Notes under the pieces: generated by a model
What the model was told of the DNA's origin: nothing
Database searches by the model: none
What the model saw: only the letters and a program-made list of their open reading frames with translations
Position numbers and translations under genes: made by a program
Part shown: positions 55,201 through 64,000 of the stretch, in pieces
How positions within the stretch are numbered: the first letter of the stretch is position 1
Layout of the letters: each line of letters begins with the position of its first letter
Assembly: GCA_958510825.1 (NCBI GenBank)
Contig: OY294050.1
Coordinates: 7,727,340 to 7,791,339, forward strand
Direction: 5' to 3'
Length of the DNA stretch: 64,000 bases
From: Brachypterus glaber
Lineage: Eukaryota > Arthropoda > Insecta > Coleoptera > Kateretidae

Positions 55201-56302
55201 AAAAATTTCAGAAAAATATATCTTATTTATGAGTTTATTGGAACGTTCTGAAAAACAAAATGGTGCGCTGATGCTGAAAGGACTTTCAGTGGAGCCTGAA
55301 GTAACATGATGCGCATACATCTCCAATTGTATGATGTGGTGTTGCCAAGTTGTAGCTTTTATCGCAATCTGCAAGAAAAAAAATTTCGTTTTAGAAAATT
55401 TACTTACCCTAGCAGAAACATTCAGTATTAATGCAATATGTCACTTGAACTGTGTTATGCGTTAATATGTTAAGCCACATTTTGAGATTACAGTAAGTAG
55501 GTAGTTAAAATTTTTCCCAGGGACTGTATAAAAAAAAATTACCTAGTCAAAAGTTGCCACACAGAATTTCAATGACTAAAAAAAGGTCTTCTCTGACTAA
55601 AAAAAAAGGTCTTAACCTCCAAACAAAAAAAAAGCCAGAATTTTGACTAAAAATAAGAAAGGTCCTCACCCCCAAAAAAAAAGCTTTAACCCTGACTTTT
55701 ACTCCCGAATCACTTAACGAAAATTTTCTTACCACCACAAAATTACCGACTGATTTTTGATTTTGCCGACTGGGCCTTTTCATTTTCGTGGGGAGGTGTC
55801 CCTGCATTTTCCTTACAAGGAAAAGATAATATATATTTTTTTAACGCTGTGAATAAGATACTTAAAATTAAGATTTTTTTTTTACTTGCTCATGACCACG
55901 TTAAGTGCAAAATTTAAAATCGTTGATTAGTTTAAAACACTGTCCACTTTTGCTCCGAGCATGATCTTAACATTACAGTTCGTTTAATGTCAGATCTTAC
56001 CAGGGGAGCTCCGAAGCGATTTTATTGGTGCCCCTCACCCCACCACCATGGGAGCACCCCTAAATTTACACATTTTAAAGTCTGTAAACACGCGCATGAG
56101 AAAATGTGTTTTTTTAGTCTATTTTATTTTAATCTGCTTTTTGAAAAAATTTACTATTTTTTATCTGTAGTAAAAATATTTTTTAGTTCTAATAAAATAA
56201 TATAGTATATTTGGTAAAATAAAATGCTTTTGACGCAACTGGGTTGCAGCGAATTCTGCGGTTCCCCTAACAACTAGTCATGAAAGCATTGATTTGTTAT
56301 CA

Positions 56303-57201
56303 CAGGGGTCGGCAACGAGCGACCCTGGGCTCTTATCCTCTAAAATTCTAAATTATAAGTGGTGTTCAGAAATTAACTTTGGGAGACCTATAGGGATAAA
56401 GTACAAACATTTTCCTCTAAAACGGTGTCTCGCACCTAAAATGTTATGCTCTCTGATCATGCTCAAAAATACAGCTTTAAGGGATTGTTTTTTCAAGTAA
56501 TGTCAAATTTAAAAACAAAAAGATCATGTTACAAAAAAATATCGTAAGGACAAGTTTTATGAGGGAAGCTGGAAAATAATTGTGTTGACAAAATCTTGTC
56601 TCAGGACCAACCATGGTTCCTGCTTATAAGCCAGCTGGATTTTATGGAAGTTGTTGCAACATTTTTACACAAAATTTTGCTAAATTTTACTTTAAAATTT
56701 TTTTAAGGGCCCTTTTAAATAAAAAAAAACTGTACATAGTTTTTCTTGTCCATTCATTATATATTTGAGTGAGTGAGACTCAGTTCCGATTGATTAAAAT
56801 TCAATTTTTGGCTTTGGAAGGATTGTTTTGATCCAGAAATTCTTGGTTACTAATAAAGATATCGATATGGGGTTTTTATCATTGTTTAGTTAAAGAGTTG
56901 CTTGAAAGCCTAACGTCGCCCTTTTTTCGATCTTTTGTTTTCAATATAAATAAAAATCAGGAAATTTTTGCGTACTTTCAATCATTCAAGCAAAAAAAAT
57001 AAAGAAAGGACGACTCTGGGCACTCAAGCAACTCTTTAACTGTACAATAAAAAAAAAACATCTTAATATTTTTAATTATAACTGAGAGTTTGCTGATCAA
57101 AAAGGCGAAACTTAAGTCATAATATAACATATATTTATTTTTTTTCGAAAGAATCCTTAAAATTTTCTCATAAAAAGGAAAAATAAGGTTGCCGACTCCT
57201 G
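56303..57201. mobile_element. Non-autonomous hAT element (CAGGGGTCGGCAAC) upstream of Unc-76
   Basis: 899 bp. CAGGGGTCGGCAACG and the mirror of CAGGAGTCGGCAACC are classical hAT termini. The flanks TGTTATCA (56295-56302) and TGCTATCG (57202-57209) agree at 6 of 8 positions, an aged 8 bp duplication. An internal inverted repeat GTTAAAGAGTTGCTTGA lies at 56889 / 57029. No transposase frame. It ends 126 bp before the Unc-76 start codon. Confidence 0.85.
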
Positions 57202-57285
57202 TGCTATCGTAATATCAAGCAGGGAAAATCGAACACCGAAGTCTGGCAACTCGCCATGTTGTGACAGCGTTTGGTCTGTTTTGCT

Positions 57286-57322
57286 TTCTCAGTAGAGTGC
57301 GGGATTACAGTTCGCGAGGTTG
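57286..57322 (+). promoter_or_regulatory. Unc-76: Initiator and DPE-like element of Unc-76
   Basis: TCTCAGTAG holds a TCAGT initiator with +1 at A57291. GGTTG occupies +28 to +32, fitting the arthropod DPE consensus. No TATA box is seen. This would give a 37 nt leader to ATG 57328 or 58 nt to ATG 57349. Alternatively, TTTTGCTTTCTCAG is a good splice acceptor joining an upstream leader exon. The sequence cannot decide. Confidence 0.45.
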
Positions 57323-57327
57323 CAGCC

Positions 57328-57734
57328 ATGCGGGATTTGGCTTCAAAAATGGCTGAGTTAAAATTTGAAGCACCTTTAGCCCAATTTGAAGAAACCGACG
57401 AATGGGGCTCGACAGAATTCCAAACTGCGAACATCAAAAACGAAAATGAACTGAACAACATCAACCTGAACAAGAAAAATAAAGATCTAAACGACGTTCT
57501 GAACGATGATATTTTGAATAATTCAAATATCGAGTTATTACCGCCAAAAAAGGTTATTTTGAAAAAAGGAGATAATGGAGATAATTTTAACGAAACGTTT
57601 TCTGGTTCTTTGGAAGATTTGGTGAATACCTTTGACGATAAAATTACTAAGTGTTTTGGGAATTATGAGGAATCTGTGGAGAAATTGGCACCAGTTCAAG
57701 TCAGAACACAAGAAGAAATAATGAATGAGTGCCA
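57328..57734 (+). CDS. Unc-76: Unc-76 / FEZ family kinesin adaptor, first coding exon
   Basis: Encodes about 135 residues and ends CA/GTAAGT (57735-57740), leaving phase 2. The likely start is ATG 57328; ATG 57349 (AAAATGG) begins the conserved MAELKFEAPLAQFEE and may be the real one. After an Asn/Lys/Asp-rich linker comes SLEDLVNTFDDKITKCFGNY (residues 94-113), then EKLAPVQ. This matches the FEZ1/2 block SMEDLVNEFDEKLNVCFRNY, which is diagnostic of the family (FEZ1 from memory). FEZ/Unc-76 proteins bind kinesin-1 and cargo and promote axonal transport and axon fasciculation. The C-terminal coiled-coil half lies beyond the window; I found no further exon up to 64000. Codon use is AT-biased like the surroundings, and the frame is intact. 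Confidence 0.93.
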
Positions 57735-58520
57735 GTAAGTTTTTTTTACATTGACCTATTCTTCCTCTTTCCAGGATATTTATATTAGCAGCCCTAAATA
57801 TCACTATCTGACATTTAGGGAGGCACATAATATTTTGTTCTGGAAAATTATCCCAATGAACTATAGATTTCTGGGTTGGTTGCTAAGGAAAAGAATAAAG
57901 AAAATTCGCACATAAATTTCTGGAAAATTTCCTAGCATGCTATGATTTTAATGTGAAATAATTATATTTAAATTTTCAAAACAAAAACACATTTTATGGG
58001 TCACGAGTTTTCAAGATGAATTATTTTAATGTATTCCTTTGCAGTTTATTGCAAATTATTAATAATTTATATAGAAATCGAAAAAAAAACACACCTACTT
58101 CTTATAAAATCCTAATACAAAAAGTTACGGTCAAATTTTATCAAATTGATCAAAAATACCTACATCTGTTCAGGTAGAATCACAGAAACCGATTTTGTGT
58201 AATTTAAATCTATTTGTAAGGTTTAAAAATCCTTAAAAGGATTCCACTTTTTTTGGGTAGGTATACCGAGGTTACCACGCCGAGGTACATGGTTTATTTA
58301 CATGCTTTTTCATTTATACAAAACAAAAGGTACATGAATATTTATATTTCATTGTTTTTTGCTATTATGCCAATACACGTTTAGCATTTTTACCATTATT
58401 TGAGCATGTCCGCTGCTAATAGCTTAAGCTAAAACATGTGAAAAAAATTTAACAAGTTTTAAACCCAGACTAAGCCTATCATTATGTACACAAAGAGTCT
58501 TATTAGAAAAAATAACTGTT

Positions 58521-58745
58521 TAAAACGAGGGGTAAACCTAAGAGGTTTAAGGTGTACAAATTGGCGGTAATCTGGAGGGAATCTTTTAAGTTTACAAGAT
58601 AATCTGAAGGAACTCTTTAAAGATTTCCTCCTTTTTGGAGGAGAGAAACTCGAAATTATCTTTGGGGGTAATCTGGAGAAAATCTTTGAAGATTTCCTCC
58701 TAAAAGTGTACAAAATTTTGTCAGCGGTTTACCCCTCGGTTTAAA
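58521..58745. mobile_element. MITE with TTTAAA(A/C)CGAGGGGTAAACC ends
   Basis: 225 bp. AAACGAGGGGTAAACC and GGTTTACCCCTCGGTTT are inverted. Both flanks contain TTTAAA, compatible with a TTAA target as in piggyBac-type MITEs. The interior has four GATTTCCTCC/GGAGAAAATC-type repeats in alternating orientation. Confidence 0.8.
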
Positions 58746-59498
58746 GCCAGTAAAGGTGTCATATAATGGCACTTAAAGATTTTTTACCGTGGAAGTTTTA
58801 GACTAAAAAAAAACAGTTATTTGCAGTAGGTGCTTATCAGAAATTTTTTATTAAAGTTTCTCTTCAGCAAAGGCAGTCTTTGTAGATTATAATTTCTTTA
58901 TTCTATGGAACTCTTTACACTCATCATGTGAACAAAATGTTCATTTAAGGATATTTAAATACAAGAAAAACGGAGTATATGTAATGAAAAGTTTTTCTAT
59001 GGAACCTTTAGAATCTTAGCTTTGTCTTTAGTGACAACATATAGCAAAAATAGCTTTAAAAACTTGTGAAAGAAAAATTTTCAGCTCGGAATTGAAAGCT
59101 ATAGGATATTTTCCACTTATCAGTTAATATATAATTTCACCATTCTCAAAAAATGGAAAAATAAATAAATTTTCAAATGATTACTCGGATTTATATATTC
59201 ATATCCAAATCATGCGTAAGTAAATCTTTTGAACTTTGGTATTTTATCTATTAAAACCATATAGTACCTTGTCTATGGTTAAAACTAGTAAAAACTGAGA
59301 TACTAATTATTAAAAAATGTTAAAACTACAGTTTTAAGCTAAAATTTTGACGAAAACATAAATTCTAAAGGAAAAATATTTATCCTTACTACTTTTAGTT
59401 TTATTTTCAAAACTAGAAGGGTGCTGTAAAATGTTAAAGGTGAAAACGGGTGAAGATGAATGATAACAAGATTATATTTAATTTAGTTAGGGTCTTTA

Positions 59499-59752
59499 CA
59501 ACGAACTAATAACTCTTCTCTCTAGAATACGCATACCGTTAATATAAAGTATCGCCAACATCTCGGTTTGTTTGTAAACAAATAGTAGGTATATTCAGGC
59601 CTGAACAATAACAGTTACCAGTAACTGTTATTGTTGTCTCTGTTAGAACAAAGCTGTGCGAGTAGGACAGACAAATGTATATGTTGGCTACGTTTTTGTC
59701 AGTTTTTACAAATGAAATGCCTATTCTAGAGAGAAGAGTTATTAGTTCGTTG
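59499..59752 (+). mobile_element. hAT-type MITE (CAACGAAC family), intact copy
   Basis: 254 bp with perfect 8 bp duplication GGTCTTTA (59491-59498, 59753-59760). Opposite orientation to the 39.7 kb copy. Confidence 0.95.
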
Positions 59753-60432
59753 GGTCTTTATCTGTTTTTTAAAAGTTTTAGACTGTTTTCATTATATAAT
59801 TAATTAACATAAATGATACAATTAAGCTAATTAAATACAAACCTACATGAAGTCATGTTATTTTAAAACCATTTTTTAAATGAATCATTTAAGATTTCGT
59901 CCTACACATATTTCTCAGTATGGTTAACTGTATTCAAAGATATCATTAACTTATAAATAATAACAATGATAAAACTTAAATATGGAAAACAAGTATCATA
60001 TTCAAAAACAAAAAGCCGTCTATTAAAAAATCAAAGATTAGAAAGTTTACTTGGTCTCTACCTACCTGGCTTAACGTTAAGTAGTCTATTTACTAAATGT
60101 TGTTACAATAAAATTCATTTGTTTTTACCTAATATTGTCAGTTTAAACTGAAATTTCACAAAAATTAAAGTTTTTATCTAGTAAACAAGTTATAATAAAG
60201 TAAAATTTACGTCTTAAATTAATACCTTAATTTACTTAAATTGAATAAATCAATATTTTATTTATTTATTAAAATAATAAAATATCATTTTCATTGAGGT
60301 CATGGCATTTTATATTAAATGCGCTAAGTTGACATTTAAAAGTATCTGGTTCACTTTTAATTTTGTGGCTTGCATTTATAAATAAGAAACGCAAAAATTA
60401 CAAAATAAATATTCACCGAAGTAACTTTTTAT

Positions 60433-60686
60433 CAACGAACTAATAACTTTTCTCTCTAGAATACGCATACCGTTAATATAAAGTATCGCCAACATCTCGG
60501 TTTGTTTGTAAACAAATAGTAGGTATATTCAGGCCTGAACAATAACAATAACCAGTATTTGTTATTGTTGTCTCTGTTAGAACAAAGCTGTGCGAGTAAG
60601 ACAGACAAATGTATATGTTGGCTACGTTTTTGTCAGTTTTTACGAATGAAATGCCTATTCTGGAGAGAAAATTTATTAGTTCGTTG
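60433..60686 (+). mobile_element. hAT-type MITE (CAACGAAC family), intact copy
   Basis: 254 bp with perfect 8 bp duplication CTTTTTAT (60425-60432, 60687-60694). Same orientation as and only 680 bp from the previous copy; the interior differs slightly (CAGTATTTGTTATTG). Confidence 0.95.
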
Positions 60687-60887
60687 CTTTTTATATATAA
60701 ATAAAAGAAAATGAATTAATGACTTAGGTATGATAAACTTTTGCAAGCGTAAATATAGCTATACAAACTTTAAAGTTCTTAAAGAACACAAATCTTTTTC
60801 TAAAACTGTTATTTATGAATAACTTTTGTATTTCAACAAAGTAATAATAGTTTAATAAATTATCCGCTGCATTTCGTTGATAATATA

Positions 60888-61686
60888 CTATGGTTTGGAA
60901 TAAAGTAACCAATAACTCATCCGTAACTCATCCGTAAAAAGAATGCTTTTTACAAAGTTTTCATTTTCTTGATGTTTCTGCAACAGCCATGTGCAAAATT
61001 CGACTCGTAGAGGATAGTCCTCCGGTGTCAAGAATTGTACTCGAGTGTAATGAAAGGGATGCATTTTTTCATCTTTTAGAATTCGTTGAACAGAGGTCTT
61101 AGACATATCAAGATTTCTAGCCACGATACTAAGGCTTGTTTCAGGTTCTTCTTCAAAAGCCTGAATGACAGCTTCTTCATTATCAACAGTTCTTGCAGTT
61201 CGCGGAGCGCCTCCAATCTCTTTTTTGTTTGGAGTTAAATTTCCAGAATTTATTGCCCTTTGCACCAATCTTAAAATAACATTTCTGCTAGGATGTTCTC
61301 TATTGGGAAAACGAATAGAATATTCTACAGATGTAGCTGAAGCACTCCGGCCACACTCGCCATATAAAATTAGCATTTCGCAATACTCTTCTGAAGTAAA
61401 CATCATGAAAGTTTTGATATTTTCTTATGACATTAATAAATATTTATGTCACATTAATCACCATGTCAACCTACAGAATATGTACCTGCAATAATTAAAT
61501 TTGCTTCCATAGCTACAAATTCAACCTTTAATGATAATTTATAATCAGCAACAGTATTGGTCCACTTAAAGCGTTCTTATTTTTGAATTGAACGAAGTTG
61601 GATTTTTTTGAAATTTTTTTCATATTTTCCAGAGGGTTTTTAATATACCCTCAAATTTCGGTACGCGAGTTCTGGAACAGGCTGTA
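60888..61686 (-). pseudogene. 3'-truncated mariner-like transposase with DUF4817 helix-turn-helix
   Basis: Open frame 61406-60888 (172 codons, no internal stop). Residues about 3-55 form a DUF4817-type HTH with FTSEEYCEMLILYGECGRSA and FPNREHPSRNVI. A second HTH (residues about 80-115, LSIVARNLDMSKTSVQRILK) follows, then FVKSILFTDE, whose Asp is the first catalytic residue of a DDE domain. The frame ends four or so residues later in unrelated sequence, so the remaining catalytic residues are absent. Upstream on the minus strand, the sequence runs about 280 bp to CAGCCTGTTCCAGAACTCGC next to TA (about 61686), a likely intact 5' terminus. The intact frame suggests recent truncation. It could make a DNA-binding-only protein, but no expression evidence is visible. 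Confidence 0.85.
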
Positions 61687-62797
61687 TATTAGTTTTTTCA
61701 CTACTAGCATTATTTAACTATTTTTTTTCAAATAATAAAATAAATTATTAACAAAAATGATATTTCTTGAAATTTTCATAAAAATCAAGTAGCCTTGATC
61801 AATGACATTTCCTCAAATAAATACTTTGAACTGACGTTTAAAAATTTAGTTTTTTTTTTTAATTTTTTTCATAATATTTAGCTAATTATTGATTGTATTA
61901 ATTGGTAATAATTATAATGAATTATATTTAATAAACAAAAAGTTATTTAAAACTATTTTCTTGGGTTTAATTAGTAAAATTGCATAAAGAACTGAAACAT
62001 CTAAAGTGACATAAATCAATTGTTTATAAAATTTACTTCTACTAGGAGAGAAAAAATTATTATTGCTATAGGTGAAGAAAATTGATTTTACAGTCTGAAA
62101 ACAGGATAAATAATGGTATGTTCTAAAGCTAGTAGTGAAAAAAAATTAGTTATTTAATGCGCGCCAAAGTGATATAATTTAAAATATTTCAATATTTCTT
62201 AATTCATAAACTTAAATCAGTAAAAAGAAATTCTCATAATAAAAGAATTTATAATTAAACCGTAAATAATTATAATTATTAATGAATTAATTTAAATATG
62301 TATAAAAATAGTAAATTATAGTAGGAATATCTACTCTTACACAAGTGGTTACTAATTATATTAATACCATAATGAATGTGTTTCAAATAAACAATATTTT
62401 TAGGGTAATAGAACTTGCGCATGCGGTATGTATCAAAAACATTGAGAAAATCAATAATGTTCGTTTCGTTTTCCCAAGTCCCTTTTACTCTTTTACACTT
62501 GTTACTTGGGCCCTTAGAGCTGGGGTTGAAGGACCGTCCTTGTATATAAAGCAAAAACGGGATCATCGAGATTATATTGAAGTTTTTTGAGTTGGCGCCG
62601 GGGTCAATCTCCTTATTGGGGTGTTTAGCATTATGATAAGCCTATGGGGATGGAAGGACAACCAACCCTGTTTGCTCATAAAATTATTTTTTATTAAATT
62701 GATAGCCAAAAAGTTTGGTTGCATGTTACATGTATTACTTACACTGAAAAAGCATTATTTAAACCATAAAATTGCTCATTTACTCCTACCCATCTTT

Positions 62798-62845
62798 TAC
62801 TACCACTAGTACTACTACCACCACTACTACTACTACTACTACTGG
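62798..62845. repeat. (ACT)n microsatellite
   Basis: About 48 bp of ACT/ACC triplets (CCACTACTACTACTACTACT). Confidence 0.95.
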
Positions 62846-64000
62846 CGCTTTGATCAAATACTGAGTATACTCTATCAACAGTTTCTTTTTAAATTTCATG
62901 CTCCTTTTAGAAAAAAAAAACAATCGGCAAGAGAATATAGCATTCATACCAAGAATTTGCTAGAAGTGCGAGGATTTATACTTAAATGAATTTTATTTAT
63001 TCTGAGAGCAAAATTGGCAAACAGTGTACCATGCTGTATCCAATTTTTTTGGAAAAAGTAGAAGTTTATATACGTTTGAAGGTATAAAAAACTGCTTGTA
63101 GATTGCATATAACATTTTATGTTAGATAACAAAAATGTATGAAGTCGAATATTCTTACCTAGTTTTCTCTAACTATGTCATCTACCCTATTGGTCTCAAT
63201 TGGAAGAAAATAGAACATCAGGTCAATGTGAGAATGTGGAATTGTGTATGAACTAAAGCATCCATATAAAAGCTTGATTCTATATTGTTCACGTGTCATA
63301 CTTAAAGTCAATTCATGTGCAAAGTACCTATAGGGTTATCCAGAATTTATTGCTCTTTAATTTTTCTGCAAAATATATCATTTTGTACACTGACTATCAT
63401 CTTAGATTATATTTCATATTTTTACATACATCGTGAATTTGTTTTCTTTATTTTTTTACAATGACAAGTTCAAAAGAATTTCAACTGCGATTAAAACCAC
63501 ATCTGTAACCGCGTTTACTAACCGAAGATTCTTCTGTGGCCAGATAACAAAATTAATTCATTATGAATTCATAGTGAGCGCATTTTTTATCATGCGAGAT
63601 GCTCGTATGTGCAACATATGCGGATCACTGTTAACTCACGCTTGATTTTTTTGGTGGGTTTTTTTCAGGTAGGTTTTCACGATTTTTTTTGTAATAAAAT
63701 ACAAATAATACCCAAAATATCTTTCCTCAGATGTTTTTCTATTCTCAGTTGAAATGCTTTGCTTGTATTGGTTGAATACGCATCTTACTTAGACCAATAG
63801 CTTAAAACTTACATAAAGTAAAATTGCTTGGTTTGAATAATAATTTTTTTTTTAATTGAGTCTTAAAGAGACCTAAATAAAGGACGACAAGTAGATATTA
63901 CAGTGAGTATTTAAAATATTAAAAATAATAAAAAATAGTAAATATTCAACTTGAAACAATTTACTGACTTTTTTAAAATTAATTAAATATTTTTGTATTC

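Larger units (their letters stand above)
34390..57200. other. Intergenic region between divergent aaNAT and Unc-76
   Basis: No conserved protein-coding exon is seen besides transposon relics. Stretches without a nameable feature are 34805-36260, 37515-38580, 38660-39480, 39945-40290, 40505-41380, 46940-47215, 47525-47900, 48480-48950, 49083-49345, 50475-50765, 51155-52245, 53310-53710 and 55205-56300. All are AT-rich with short, unsupported frames. Confidence 0.7.
57735..64000 (+). other. Unc-76: Unc-76 intron 1 (partial, over 6.2 kb)
   Basis: Donor GTAAGT at 57735; the acceptor lies outside the window. It contains the elements listed between 58.5 and 61.7 kb. I see nothing specific in 57740-58515, 58750-59490, 59765-60420 and 61690-64000, apart from an ACT microsatellite. 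Confidence 0.85.

Noticed and set aside
57204..57828. Minus-strand frames of 89 and 96 codons
   Set aside because: Antisense shadows of the Unc-76 first exon, which has clear FEZ homology on the plus strand.
58459..58713. 84-codon minus frame rich in Ser, Pro, Arg and Lys
   Set aside because: Generated by the repeated TTTCCTCC units of the MITE at 58521-58745.
61165..61494. 109-codon plus frame
   Set aside because: Antisense shadow of the DUF4817 transposase.

Overview
The window is AT-rich, repeat-dense DNA from an insect. Introns have GT-AG borders, and both recognisable genes are insect orthologues. Most of the sequence is small non-autonomous DNA transposons (MITEs and foldback elements), plus a tRNA-derived SINE and decayed LINEs. 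This suggests a large, transposon-rich genome such as a beetle or hemipteroid insect; the order cannot be settled from the sequence alone.

Gene 1 (minus strand, about 34.39 kb down to 4.32 kb) is an insect arylalkylamine / dopamine N-acetyltransferase (GNAT fold, Dat/aaNAT type). I assembled it from four exons: 34233-34153, 11466-11250, 10331-10052 and 4518-4320. Intron phases are 0, 1 and 2, and the joined frame is 777 nt, coding 258 residues plus a stop. A TATA box lies about 150 bp upstream of the ATG. The introns are 22.7 kb, 0.9 kb and 5.5 kb and are packed with transposons, some only 8-30 bp from exon borders.

Gene 2 (plus strand, 57.33 kb onward) is the first coding exon of the FEZ / Unc-76 family, a kinesin-1 adaptor of axonal transport. 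It ends in a clean GTAAGT donor, and the rest lies beyond the window. An initiator plus a downstream-promoter-like motif sit just before it, directly after a 0.9 kb hAT element. The two genes are divergent, separated by about 23 kb of intergenic transposon DNA.

Mobile DNA by region. 1-4.3 kb: degenerate tandem repeats and three foldback/MITE elements, one ending 29 bp past the Dat stop codon. 4.5-10 kb (Dat intron 3): a CACGG-ended MITE inside an older palindrome, a SINE, a Harbinger derivative with a 55-codon relic, a 700 bp foldback and a 630 bp inverted-repeat element. 11.5-34 kb (Dat intron 1): LINE remains, a 1.45 kb TTA-flanked element, a 1161 bp hAT element carrying a SINE, and several families present in 2-5 copies. 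34.4-57 kb (intergenic): LINE remains, foldbacks, a 200-N gap, and a 904 bp element nearly identical, inverted, to one at 30.2 kb. 57.7-64 kb (Unc-76 intron 1): two hAT MITEs and a truncated DUF4817-type transposase.

I found no operon, CRISPR array, rRNA gene, functional tRNA gene or prokaryotic-style system. The most informative material is the exon-hugging transposons of the Dat gene, the internal empty-site comparisons that define several insertions, and the regular palindromic motif array inside the hAT family.
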